Shown: piece after piece, positions 1-6,991 of the stretch
Layout: each line of letters begins with the position of its first letter
Position numbering within the stretch: the first letter of the stretch is position 1
Assembly (NCBI GenBank): GCA_044220545.1
Contig: JBGAQX010000027.1
Coordinates: 1 to 45,858, forward strand
Direction of reading: 5' to 3'
Length of the DNA stretch: 45,858 bases
From: Fen-999 sp044220545
Lineage (GTDB): Bacteria; Pseudomonadota; Gammaproteobacteria; Burkholderiales; Rhodocyclaceae
The notes under the pieces: generated by a model
What the model was told of the DNA's origin: nothing
What the model saw: the letters and a program-made list of their open reading frames with translations, nothing else
Database searches by the model: none
Program-made: the position numbers and the translations under genes

Positions 1-346
1 GGCTCATCACGTTGGCCGAACCGGTGAGCAGAAAGCGCCCGGGGCGGCGATCACGATCGATGGCCAGCTTCAGTGCCAGCAACAATTCCGGGGCGCGCTG
101 TACTTCATCGATGACAGCCCGGTCGATCTGCCGCACAAATCCCTGCGGGTCGGCTTGCGCGGCGGCCAGGCGTCCGGCATCGTCCAGCGTCAGGTAAGGC
201 AGGTCCGGTGCGCACTGGCGAGCCAGCGTAGTCTTGCCCGACTGGCGCGGGCCATTGATCAGCACGGCAGGCGTATCCGCCAAGGCGTCCCGCAGGACGG
301 GCCGCAAGTGGCGCTGGACTAGCTGGGGAGAATCGGAATCAGGCAT
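1..346 (-). CDS. AAA ATPase, DUF4143-type ATP-binding protein (partial, runs off the window start)
   Basis: The first 115 codons of a minus-strand gene are present; the rest lies beyond the left edge. The N-terminus begins MPDSDSPQLVQRHLRP and contains a P-loop, GPRQSGKTT, at about residues 33-41. This is followed by a Walker B-like IDEVQRAPELL and then LLTGSAN (sensor 1). This order (GPRQ-GKTT, DEVQ, LTGS) is the hallmark of the widespread bacterial ATPases with a C-terminal DUF4143 domain. Their function is poorly defined, and they are often found in accessory DNA near toxin-antitoxin genes, as here. The start is the ATG at 344-346. Family assignment is confident; specific function is unknown. 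Confidence 0.85.
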   Translation of the reverse strand, partial: MPDSDSPQLVQRHLRPVLRDALADTPAVLINGPRQSGKTTLARQCAPDLPYLTLDDAGRLAAAQADPQGFVRQIDRAVIDEVQRAPELLLALKLAIDRDRRPGRFLLTGSANVMS

Positions 347-372
347 TCGAGAATTGACCGAACGGAACCGTC

Positions 373-401
373 CAAAGTGTATCGCTATGTCGTCCACTTT
401 G
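373..401. repeat. Inverted repeat upstream of the AAA ATPase gene
   Basis: CAAAGTG (373-379) and CACTTTG (395-401) form perfect 7-bp arms with a 15-nt spacer, centred about 40 nt upstream of the ATPase start codon. It could be a regulator site or a weak hairpin. No convincing promoter was found next to it. Confidence 0.35.
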
Positions 402-487
402 CATTAACAAGGCGTCCACCTCAGAAAATCCGGCGGCACTAAATGGTGGCGGGAATTGGCGTCGACGCTTCGCCTATCCAGCGGTTT

Positions 488-547
488 CTGCAACACCTCG
501 GCAGCGGTGACGATCGGGATGGCCTCATGGCGGACCGATAGGTCGCC
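488..547 (-). pseudogene. Possible C-terminal relic of a PIN-domain toxin
   Basis: On the minus strand this stretch reads GDLSVRHEAIPIVTAAEVLQ, with no start codon or upstream domain. It resembles the last strand and helix of PIN-family toxins, which often end GDLL..GIPIVTPAEFL. The match is from memory and short, so this may be chance. It lies between the ATPase and the antitoxin gene, in what is otherwise a 278-nt stretch without a gene. Confidence 0.25.
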
Positions 548-570
548 CGCTGGACTTGCTTTCGCCTAAT

Positions 571-592
571 CAATCATGATTTGGCATGATTG
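571..592. promoter_or_regulatory. Palindromic operator of the vapB-like antitoxin gene
   Basis: CAATCATG (571-578) and CATGATTG (585-592) are perfect 8-bp inverted arms with a 6-nt spacer, about 30 nt before the antitoxin ATG. Antitoxins of the AbrB/MazE type usually bind such palindromes in their own promoter, so autoregulation is the natural reading. The site itself is seen; binding is inferred. Confidence 0.6.
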
Positions 593-624
593 AGGAATGA
601 CAAGCACCCTTCCGGGAGACTCAA

Positions 625-858
625 ATGTTCACCGTCACTGTTTCGCCGAAATTCCTCGTGGAGATTCCCTTGGCTGTGCGCGAGCAATTACGAATCGAGG
701 CGGGTCAGAAGTTGCAAGTGATCGCCTTTGATCGCCGTATCGAGTTCCTTCCGATCGAACCTGCGCGCCAGTTGCGCGGCTTTTTGTCCGGTATCGCCAC
801 CGATATTCCGCGCGAGGATGATCGCGCCTGTACGTGGTCGATTCCGGCGCTTGGCTGA
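625..858 (+). CDS. AbrB/VapB-family antitoxin with a read-through C-terminus
   Basis: This is a 77-residue protein of the swapped-hairpin AbrB/MazE/SpoVT class: MFTVTVSPKFLVEIPLAVRE then LRIEAGQKLQVIAFDRRIEF. It would bind DNA as a dimer and neutralise a PIN-domain ribonuclease toxin encoded directly downstream. The acidic segment near residue 65 (PREDDRA) is where homologues normally stop. Here the frame continues for nine more residues into what should be the toxin start, because the expected TGATG stop/start junction reads TG only. A GGGAGA ribosome binding site precedes the ATG. Expression is plausible, but its partner is dead, so it may be a solitary DNA-binding protein or on its way to decay. 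Confidence 0.75.
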   Translation: MFTVTVSPKFLVEIPLAVREQLRIEAGQKLQVIAFDRRIEFLPIEPARQLRGFLSGIATDIPREDDRACTWSIPALG

Positions 859-915
859 AGTAATTCGCGGATGGGCCGAGTGCTTTTTGCGCTGGCCGTC
901 GAGACGGCAGTGAAA
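846..915 (+). pseudogene. vapC-like PIN toxin remnant
   Basis: The frame YVVDSGAWLK-stop-FADGPSA begins at the codon after the missing ATG and matches the N-terminus of PIN toxins of the YVVDSSGWLEYFADGPNA type, including the first catalytic Asp. Three lesions are visible: no start codon, a TAA where Tyr is expected (871-873 region), and a frameshift after GPSA, with the next frame reading LFALAVETA. The remaining roughly 100 residues are absent. The coding match ends where a 63-nt direct repeat begins. Homologue sequences are recalled, not searched. Confidence 0.6.
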
Positions 916-953
916 GGAAGCGATCGGCCTTCCTTTCGGAGCCCAAGCCTTGA
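891..953 (+). repeat. 63-nt direct repeat, left copy
   Basis: This segment aligns without gaps to 2361-2423, with 53 of 63 identical bases. The two copies flank the ada gene and the alkB stub. The right copy is the leader and start codon of the DUF3124 gene. The left copy ends TTGA instead of ATGA and is followed by unrelated sequence. It also begins at the point where the vapC-like reading frame is lost. Confidence 0.75.
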
Positions 954-1122
954 GTCATTCGCCCTGAAAACATTCAGAGACAGGCGGCGAACAACCGTGA
1001 AGCCTTACCCCATCGCGCTTTCGCAGCGATTCTCGCGAATTCGAAAGCAAGCAACGGGATGTTTGCTTGGGCGAAGGCGGCTACAGTCGAGGCGTCGATG
1101 TCTTGAACAGCAGGGGAAAGGC

Positions 1123-2202
1123 ATGAAAACCTCGCTTGCCGCGCTGGACCTTGCGGCGGAAACTCTTGGCGATCCGCGTTGGCAGGCCGTGGTCGAAAGG
1201 GATGCCGCGGCCGATTGTCGGTTCTTCTATTCGGTGGTGACGACCGGAGTGTATTGCCGACCATCCTGCGGGGCGCGCACCCCTCGGCCCGAGCATGTGG
1301 CCTTCCATGTCTCGGCGGCCGAGGCGGAGCGCGCCGGCTTCCGCCCGTGCCAGCGTTGCCGGCCGGACCAGGCGCCGCTCGCCGAGCGCCAGGCGGCGCT
1401 GGTGGCCGATCTGTGTCGTCTGATCGACCAGGCGGAAACGCCGCCCAGTCTGCGGACGCTGGCCGAGCAGGCCGGGCTCAGCCCGCATCATCTGCATCGC
1501 CTGTTCAAGGCCCAGACCGGGCTGACACCGCGCGCCTATGCCGCCGCACGGCGCGGCGAACGGCTGCGGGATGGCCTGGCTTCCGGCGTTTCCGTGACCG
1601 AGGCGGCCTTTGCCGCCGGCTTCAACGCCAGCGCCCGTTTCTACGATCAGGCGGAGACCCTGCTCGGCATGCCGCCGCGCCGCTACAAGGCCGGCGGCGC
1701 GCAGGAGCGCATCCGCTTCGCGATCGGGCAGACCTCGCTGGGCGCCATTCTCGTCGCGGCGACCGGGCGCGGCCTGTGCGCCATCCTGCTCGATGACGAT
1801 CCGGAATGGCTGCTGCGCGATCTGCAGGCGCGCTTTCCCCGGGCCGAACTGCTCGGCGGCGACCCGGACTTCGATGCCTGGGTGGCGCAGGTGGTCGGTT
1901 TGGTCGAGGCGCCGGGCATTGGCCTGAAACTGCCGATCGACGTACGTGGTACGGCATTCCAACGCCGTGTCTGGCAGGCGTTGCAGGAGATTCCCGCCGG
2001 GCAAACCGCGAGCTACGGCGAGGTCGCCGCCCGCATCGGCCACCCCGAGGCGGTGCGCGCCGTCGCCGGCGCCTGCGCCGCCAATGCCCTGGCTGTGGCC
2101 ATCCCCTGTCATCGCGTCGTGCGTACCGACGGCGGCCTTTCGGGCTACCGCTGGGGTATCGACCGCAAGCGGGCCCTGCTCGAACGGGAGCGCAAGGGAT
2201 GA
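1123..2202 (+). CDS. ada: Bifunctional Ada: transcriptional activator and O6-methylguanine-DNA methyltransferase
   Basis: The product is 359 residues. The N-terminal zinc domain has Cys45, Cys49, Cys76 and Cys79 (VYCRPSC and CQRC), equivalent to the E. coli Ada zinc cysteines; Cys45 takes methyl groups from phosphotriesters. An AraC-type helix-turn-helix region follows at about 90-185 (LAEQAGLSPHHLHRLFK). The C-terminal methyltransferase domain carries the suicide cysteine Cys329 in IPCHRVV. All key residues are intact, so it should repair alkylated DNA and activate its own promoter. The start at 1123 is preceded by AGGGGAAAG; the frame is open further upstream, but that extension overlaps the toxin remnant and the repeat. 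Its stop overlaps the ATG of an alkB remnant, as in ada-alkB operons. Confidence 0.93.
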   Translation: MKTSLAALDLAAETLGDPRWQAVVERDAAADCRFFYSVVTTGVYCRPSCGARTPRPEHVAFHVSAAEAERAGFRPCQRCRPDQAPLAERQAALVADLCRLIDQAETPPSLRTLAEQAGLSPHHLHRLFKAQTGLTPRAYAAARRGERLRDGLASGVSVTEAAFAAGFNASARFYDQAETLLGMPPRRYKAGGAQERIRFAIGQTSLGAILVAATGRGLCAILLDDDPEWLLRDLQARFPRAELLGGDPDFDAWVAQVVGLVEAPGIGLKLPIDVRGTAFQRRVWQALQEIPAGQTASYGEVAARIGHPEAVRAVAGACAANALAVAIPCHRVVRTDGGLSGYRWGIDRKRALLERERKG

Positions 2203-2290
2203 CGGGCGATCCATTCGCGGCTGTCGACCGCGGCCCGTGGCAGGAGCGCCCTGGGGCCGGGCACCGTCGTGCTGCGCGGCCGCGCTGAGC
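2199..2290 (+). pseudogene. alkB 5' remnant (frameshifted and truncated)
   Basis: An ATG overlaps the ada stop (ATGA). The frame starts MTGDPFAAVDRGPWQER and then runs to an early stop. Removing one C in the run at about 2249-2251 restores LGPGTVVLRG. Joined, the pieces resemble the AlkB N-terminus (E. coli: DLFA...PWQEPLAAGAVILR). Nothing resembling the dioxygenase core (HxD...H, RxNxR) follows, and the match ends near 2290. AlkB is an Fe(II)/2-oxoglutarate demethylase usually co-transcribed with ada. This is inference from a short match supported strongly by position. Confidence 0.55.
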
Positions 2291-2360
2291 CGTGGCTACG
2301 TGCGACCATTTCGCCCCACCGGCCGATTGCAGGGGGCGAGGTGGCAAACGTGCAAGGATA

Positions 2361-2423
2361 GCCAGCCGTCGATACGGCAGTAGAATGAACCGATCGGCCA
2401 TCCTTCCGGAGCCCAAGCCATGA
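2361..2423 (+). repeat. 63-nt direct repeat, right copy (leader of the DUF3124 gene)
   Basis: This is the partner of 891-953 (53/63 identical). It contains the CCGATCGG palindrome, a CCGGAG ribosome binding site and the start codon of the downstream gene. Outside the 63 nt the two loci do not align. Confidence 0.75.
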
Positions 2424-2905
2424 AACGCTCGCTTACCGCTTTCGTCATCGCTTGCCTGAGTTTGCTGTCGGTCGGGGCGCAGGCCCAGAACGAGCCACCG
2501 CCCTCCACCGGCCAGACCCTGTACCTGCCGATCCACACTTCCATTGTCCATGGCGATCTGGACAAATCCGGCAAGCCGCGCGAAACCCCGCTTGCCATCC
2601 ACGTCAGCCTGCGCAACACCGACCCGCGCCAACCGGTGAAGATTCTTTCGATCCGCCACTTCGACCCCCAGGGCCGGCCGGTGCGAGAACTCCTCGCGGC
2701 ACCGCAGGTCGTTCCGCCGCTGGGCAGCCACCAGGTCGTCGTCCCGCGCGCCGACGCTCCCGGCGGTTCCGCCGCCAATTTGCTGATCCTCTGGACCGCC
2801 GATGTGCCGGTCAACCCCTTGCTGGCCGAGGCGCTGCACGCGGACAACCGCGACGGCCGAGCAGTGCTCTTCGTCACCACCGCCCTGCCGATCCGGGCAC
2901 GCTGA
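2420..2905 (+). CDS. DUF3124 family secreted protein
   Basis: The 161-residue protein has an N-terminal signal peptide (MKRSLTAFVIACLSLLSVGA, probable cleavage after AQA near residue 22). The body is beta-rich, with the family features YLPIHTSIVHGD, LAIHVSLRNTD and SHQVVVPRAD. DUF3124 members are small periplasmic proteins of unknown function with an immunoglobulin-like pattern, often near respiratory or copper genes. A CCGGAG site precedes the ATG. No cysteine follows the signal, so it is soluble rather than a lipoprotein. The gene stands alone, 64 nt before the bkd operon. Confidence 0.75.
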   Translation: MKRSLTAFVIACLSLLSVGAQAQNEPPPSTGQTLYLPIHTSIVHGDLDKSGKPRETPLAIHVSLRNTDPRQPVKILSIRHFDPQGRPVRELLAAPQVVPPLGSHQVVVPRADAPGGSAANLLILWTADVPVNPLLAEALHADNRDGRAVLFVTTALPIRAR

Positions 2906-2969
2906 ACGTCCTCCGTTGGCGCAGTCATGGCGGTCGCGACGGCCGCCCGGGAATTGAGGAGTCTTCGCC

Positions 2970-4208
2970 ATGAGCCAGAATGCGCCGCTGCGGCTGCATG
3001 TGCCCGAGCCCACCGGGCGGCCGGGACAGCACACCGACTTTTCCTATTTGCATGTGTCGCCCGCCGGCGAAATCCGCCGCCCGCCGGTGGATACCCAGCC
3101 GGCCGAAACCGGCGACCTGGCCTTCGCCCTGGTGCGGGTGCTCGACGACACGGGCCGGGCCGTCGGCCCATGGGCGCCGGATCTGCCGGCGGAGCGGGCG
3201 CGCTTCGGCCTGCGCGCCATGATGAAGACGCGCATCTTCGACGCCCGCATGCTGATCGCCCAGCGGCAGAAGAAGATGTCCTTCTACATGCAATGCCTGG
3301 GCGAAGAGGCGATCAGCGTCGCCCATGCGTTGGCGCTCGATGCGGGCGATATGTGCTTCCCGACCTATCGGCAGCAGGGGCTGCTGATGGCCCGCGAAGT
3401 GCCCTTGGTCGATCTGATCTGCCAGTTGCTGTCCAATGAACGCGACCCGCTCAAGGGCCGCCAGTTGCCGGTGCTCTACTCGGTGAAGAAGGCGGGCTTC
3501 TTCAGCGTCTCCGGCAATCTGGCGACACAGGTCGTTCAGGCGGTGGGCTGGGGCATGGCCTCCGCCATCAAGGGCGATACGAAGATCGCCTCGGCCTGGA
3601 TCGGCGACGGCTCGACGGCCGAAGCCGACTTCTCCACCGCGCTGACCTTCGCCCACGTCTATCGCGCGCCGGTCGTCATCAATGTCGTCAACAACCAGTG
3701 GGCCATTTCGACCTTCGAGGCCATCGCCGGCGGCGAGGGAACCACCTTCGCGGCACGCGGTGTCGGCGCCGGCATCGCGTCGCTGCGGGTCGACGGCAAC
3801 GATTTCCTCGCCGTCTACGCCGCCTCGCGCTGGGCGGCCGAGCGGGCGCGCGGCAATCTCGGCCCGACGTTGATCGAATGGGTGACCTACCGCGCCGGGG
3901 CGCATTCGACCTCGGACGATCCCGCCAAGTACCGTCCCGCCGATGACTGGGAACATTTTCCGCTCGGCGACCCCATCGCCCGGCTCAAGCAGCATCTGAT
4001 CGGCATCGGCGCATGGTCGGAACAGGCTCACGCCGACCTGCGAAAGGAACTGGAAGCCGAGGTGACCGCGGCGCAGAAGGAGGCGGAAAGCTACGGCTCG
4101 CTGGCCGACGGCCACATCCACAACGCGGCAACGATGTTCGAGGATGTCTATAAGGACATGCCCGCGCACTTGCGCCGACAGCAACTGGAGGTGGGAGTCT
4201 TGCCATGA
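2970..4208 (+). CDS. bkdA1: Branched-chain 2-oxoacid dehydrogenase E1, alpha subunit
   Basis: The 412-residue subunit of the thiamine-diphosphate decarboxylase acts on the 2-oxo acids of valine, leucine and isoleucine. The TPP motif is GDGSTAEAD...NNQWAIS (about residues 212-246). The region HSTSDDPAKYRP corresponds to the phosphorylation-loop segment of E1-alpha proteins. The long N-terminus (LRLHVPEPTGRPG) is typical of the bacterial bkdA1 subclass and distinguishes it from pyruvate dehydrogenase E1-alpha. Its last codons overlap the start of the beta subunit by 4 nt, implying coupled translation. The start at 2970 has a GAGGAG site upstream. Confidence 0.93.
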   Translation: MSQNAPLRLHVPEPTGRPGQHTDFSYLHVSPAGEIRRPPVDTQPAETGDLAFALVRVLDDTGRAVGPWAPDLPAERARFGLRAMMKTRIFDARMLIAQRQKKMSFYMQCLGEEAISVAHALALDAGDMCFPTYRQQGLLMAREVPLVDLICQLLSNERDPLKGRQLPVLYSVKKAGFFSVSGNLATQVVQAVGWGMASAIKGDTKIASAWIGDGSTAEADFSTALTFAHVYRAPVVINVVNNQWAISTFEAIAGGEGTTFAARGVGAGIASLRVDGNDFLAVYAASRWAAERARGNLGPTLIEWVTYRAGAHSTSDDPAKYRPADDWEHFPLGDPIARLKQHLIGIGAWSEQAHADLRKELEAEVTAAQKEAESYGSLADGHIHNAATMFEDVYKDMPAHLRRQQLEVGVLP

Positions 4209-5245
4209 GCGCCGGCGCCGCCATCGACCGCAAGGTGCCGATGACCATGATCCAGGCCTTGCGCTCGGCGATGGACGTGATGCTGGCGCGCGACGACAAC
4301 GTGGTCGTCTTCGGCGAGGACGTTGGCTATTTCGGCGGCGTGTTCCGCTGCACCGAGGGCTTGCAGCAGAAGTATGGCAAGTCGCGCGTCTTCGATGCGC
4401 CGATCTCGGAAAGCGGCATCGTCGGCGCCGCCATCGGCATGGGTGCCTATGGCTTGCGGCCGGTGGTCGAGATCCAGTTCGCGGACTACTTCTATCCCGC
4501 TTCCGACCAGATCGTCTCGGAGGCAGCGCGGTTGCGCTACCGTTCAGCGGGCGAATTCACGGCGCCGATCACCATCCGCATGCCCTGCGGCGGCGGCATC
4601 TTCGGCGGCCAGACCCACAGCCAGAGTCCGGAAGCCCTGTTCACCCACGTCTGCGGTCTGCGCACGGTGATGCCGTCCAATCCCTATGACGCCAAGGGCC
4701 TGCTGATCGCCTCGATCGAGAACGACGATCCGGTGATCTTTCTCGAACCCAAGCGCATCTACAACGGCCCCTTCGACGGCCATCACGACCGGCCGGTGGT
4801 GCCCTGGGCCAAGCATCCGCTGGGTGAGGTACCCGAGGGCTACTACACGGTACCGCTGGAATCGGCGGCGGTGTACCGCCAGGGTACCGCCGCGACGGTG
4901 CTCACCTACGGCACCATGGTGTATGTGTCGGAAGCCGCCGCGCGTGAGAGCGGCATCGACGCCGAGATCATCGACCTGCGCAGCCTCTGGCCGCTCGACC
5001 TGGAGACCATCGTCCGTTCGGTGAACAAGACCGGCCGCTGCGTGGTGGTGCACGAGGCAACCCGCACCAGCGGCTTCGGCGCCGAACTGACCGCGCTGGT
5101 GCAGGAGCACTGCTTCTATCACCTCGAAGCGCCGATCAAGCGCGTCGCCGGCTGGGACACACCCTATCCGCACGCCCAGGAGTGGGCCTACTTCCCCGGC
5201 CCGGACCGCGTTGCGGCGGCGCTCAGGCGCGCACTGGAGGGCTAG
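4205..5245 (+). CDS. bkdA2: Branched-chain 2-oxoacid dehydrogenase E1, beta subunit
   Basis: This 346-residue transketolase-like beta subunit starts within the ATGA overlap with bkdA1. Recognisable segments are VFGEDVGYFGGVFRCTEGL (with the conserved Glu that activates TPP), APISESGIVGAAIGM, and the C-terminal transketolase domain with DLRSLWPLD and VVVHEATRTSGFG. It forms the alpha2-beta2 E1 with the preceding gene. The stop TAG is followed immediately by the E2 ATG, so the three genes form one transcription unit. Confidence 0.93.
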   Translation: MSAGAAIDRKVPMTMIQALRSAMDVMLARDDNVVVFGEDVGYFGGVFRCTEGLQQKYGKSRVFDAPISESGIVGAAIGMGAYGLRPVVEIQFADYFYPASDQIVSEAARLRYRSAGEFTAPITIRMPCGGGIFGGQTHSQSPEALFTHVCGLRTVMPSNPYDAKGLLIASIENDDPVIFLEPKRIYNGPFDGHHDRPVVPWAKHPLGEVPEGYYTVPLESAAVYRQGTAATVLTYGTMVYVSEAAARESGIDAEIIDLRSLWPLDLETIVRSVNKTGRCVVVHEATRTSGFGAELTALVQEHCFYHLEAPIKRVAGWDTPYPHAQEWAYFPGPDRVAAALRRALEG

Positions 5246-6448
5246 ATGGGTATCCATGTCATCAAGATGCCGGACATTGGCGAAGGCATCGCCGAAGTGG
5301 AACTGGCGGCCTGGAATGTCCAGCCCGGCGACCACGTGCTTGAAGACCAGTCGCTCGCCGACGTGATGACCGACAAGGTCACCGTCGAGATTCCCTCGCC
5401 GGTGGCCGGCACGGTGCTGTCGCTGGGCGGCAAGCCCGGCGAGTTGATGGCGGTCGGCGCCGAACTGATCCGCATCGAAGTCGACGGTGAGGGAAACACG
5501 CACGACCGGCCGGCGGCCCCGGCCCCCGGCCAAGCCGCGCCGGCACCCGCCGACCGCGATGACTCCGGCGACAAGCCGCTCGCCTCGCCCGCCGTGCGCC
5601 AATATGCCCGTGAGCACGATGTCGACTTGCGCCGGGTGCCGGGCAGCGGCCCGGGCGGACGCATCGTCCGCGCGGACATCGATGCCTACGCCGGTCACCA
5701 GGCGAGTTCAACCGCTGTGGCGGTCGGCGACGCGCACCATGCCGAGCGCAATGGTGAGGAAAGCGTGCCGGTCATCGGCCTGCGGCGCAAGATCGCCCAG
5801 CGGATGCAGGCCGCGAAGCGGCACATTCCGCACTTCACCTACGTGGAAGAGATCGACGTCACCGAGCTGGAAGCCTTGCGCGCGCACCTGAACGCCCGTT
5901 ACGAAAGCCAACGTGGCCACCTGACCCTGTTGCCGCTGCTGATGCGCGCCGTCGTGCTGGCGCTGCGCGAGTTTCCGCAAATCAACGCGCGCTACGACGA
6001 CGAGGCCGGCGTCGTGACGCGTTGCGCCGCGGTTCATTTCGGCGTCGCCACCCAGACCGAGGGCGGCCTGATGGTGCCGGTGGTCCGCCATGCGGAGGCA
6101 CGCGACCCGTGGTCGAACGCGGCGGAAGTGACCCGCCTGGCCGAGGCGGCGCGAACCGGCAAAGCCAGCCGTGAGGAATTGACCGGCTCGACCATCACGA
6201 TGACCAGTCTCGGCGCGCTGGGCGGCATCGTCTCGACACCGGTCATCAATCACCCCGAAGTCGCCATCGTCGGCGTGAACCGGGTGGTCGAACGGCCGAT
6301 GATCCGCGCCGGCCAGGTGGTGGCGCGGCGGATGATGAACCTCTCGTCATCCTTTGATCACCGCGTCGTCGACGGCATTGACGCCGCCAAATTCATCCAG
6401 GCCGTGCGGGGCTACCTGGAGCTTCCCGCCACGCTGTTCGTCGAGTAG
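5246..6448 (+). CDS. bkdB: Branched-chain 2-oxoacid dehydrogenase E2 (dihydrolipoyl acyltransferase)
   Basis: The product is 400 residues. Domains in order: a lipoyl domain with Lys44 in DVMTDKVTVEI; an Ala/Pro/Asp-rich linker (about 90-112); a peripheral subunit-binding domain (ASPAVRQYAREHDVDLRRV, about 113-150); and a catalytic acyltransferase domain ending SSFDHRVVDG, with active-site His372 and Asp376. It transfers branched acyl groups to CoA and binds E1 and E3. No E3 (lpd) gene follows; the next genes are on the other strand. E3 must come from another locus. Confidence 0.93.
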   Translation: MGIHVIKMPDIGEGIAEVELAAWNVQPGDHVLEDQSLADVMTDKVTVEIPSPVAGTVLSLGGKPGELMAVGAELIRIEVDGEGNTHDRPAAPAPGQAAPAPADRDDSGDKPLASPAVRQYAREHDVDLRRVPGSGPGGRIVRADIDAYAGHQASSTAVAVGDAHHAERNGEESVPVIGLRRKIAQRMQAAKRHIPHFTYVEEIDVTELEALRAHLNARYESQRGHLTLLPLLMRAVVLALREFPQINARYDDEAGVVTRCAAVHFGVATQTEGGLMVPVVRHAEARDPWSNAAEVTRLAEAARTGKASREELTGSTITMTSLGALGGIVSTPVINHPEVAIVGVNRVVERPMIRAGQVVARRMMNLSSSFDHRVVDGIDAAKFIQAVRGYLELPATLFVE

Positions 6449-6490
6449 GCGCGGCGGGAAACCAGCCGGAGGACCGGAACGTGCTGCCGC

Positions 6491-6880
6491 TTACCAGCTA
6501 AACGGCCCGAAGCCGTTTCCTCCCCACGGACCACCGCCCCACGGGCTGCCACCCCAGGGACCACCGCTGTTCCACGGGCTGCCTCCCCACGGACCACCAC
6601 CCCACGGGCTACCACCCCAAGGGCTGCCGCCCCATGGACTACCGCCCCACGGGCTGCCCCCCCACGGGCTACCGCCCCAAGGGCTGCCGCCCCAAGGGCT
6701 GCCGCCCCATGGACTACCGCCCCACGGGCTGCCCCCCCACGGGCTGCCCCCCCAGGGGCTGCCCCAGCCCAACGGACTACCCCAGCCGAGCGGGCTGCCG
6801 AAGAAAGCATTGGCTGACTGGCTCGAAGCCAGCAAGCTCGATGCCATCAGTACCGACGCGATCAGCGCGGACTTTTTCAT
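6491..6880 (-). CDS. Secreted Gly/Ser/Pro/Trp repeat protein, sulfur-globule-protein-like
   Basis: This 129-residue protein has a signal peptide (MKKSALIASVLMASSLLASS..ANA, cleavage near residue 25). The rest is an array of GSPWG-type pentads, about 18 units, closing with NGFGPFSW. There is no cysteine, and charged residues are almost absent in the mature chain. The composition and export signal resemble the sulfur globule envelope proteins of sulfur-oxidising bacteria, but glycine/tryptophan-rich adhesives or coat proteins are alternatives. The start at 6880 is chosen because a CGGAG site lies 6 nt upstream and the signal peptide begins there. It is the second gene after a related Gly/Tyr-rich gene with the same orientation. 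Confidence 0.65.
   Translation of the reverse strand: MKKSALIASVLMASSLLASSQSANAFFGSPLGWGSPLGWGSPWGGSPWGGSPWGGSPWGGSPWGGSPWGGSPWGGSPWGGSPWGGSPWGGSPWGGGPWGGSPWNSGGPWGGSPWGGGPWGGNGFGPFSW
6517..6800 (-). repeat. Tandem 15-bp repeat array with a 75-bp higher-order unit
   Basis: The mature part of the gene is built from 15-bp units encoding GSPWG variants. A block starting at 6621 recurs at 6696, a 75-bp offset covering five units, which shows recent duplication of a multi-unit segment. Such arrays change length easily and can be misassembled. Confidence 0.8.
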
Positions 6881-6950
6881 ATTCGCTCCGAAATTGTCGT
6901 GCGACTGGCCGGACAACGTGATGCGGCCCCGTCGCTCCGTTTCCTCGAAC

Positions 6951-6979
6951 GGGCAACGCGGCCATTGGCCACGCTGCCC
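6951..6979 (-). terminator. Stable hairpin between the two globule-like genes
   Basis: Arms 6951-6963 and 6967-6979 pair over 13 bp in the minus-strand RNA (two G-U pairs) around a 3-nt loop, 12 nt after the stop of the upstream gene. There is no T tract, so an RNA-stability or partial-termination element is more likely than a full terminator. Confidence 0.55.
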
Positions 6980-6991
6980 GCCGCTCGCTGG

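Noticed and set aside
871..1122. Upstream extension of Ada by 84 codons
   Set aside because: The extension crosses the toxin remnant and the direct repeat; the ATG at 1123 has a good ribosome binding site and gives the normal Ada N-terminus.
6530..6780. CRISPR-like appearance of the regular repeats
   Set aside because: Units are 15 bp, contiguous and coding, with no spacers and no cas genes.
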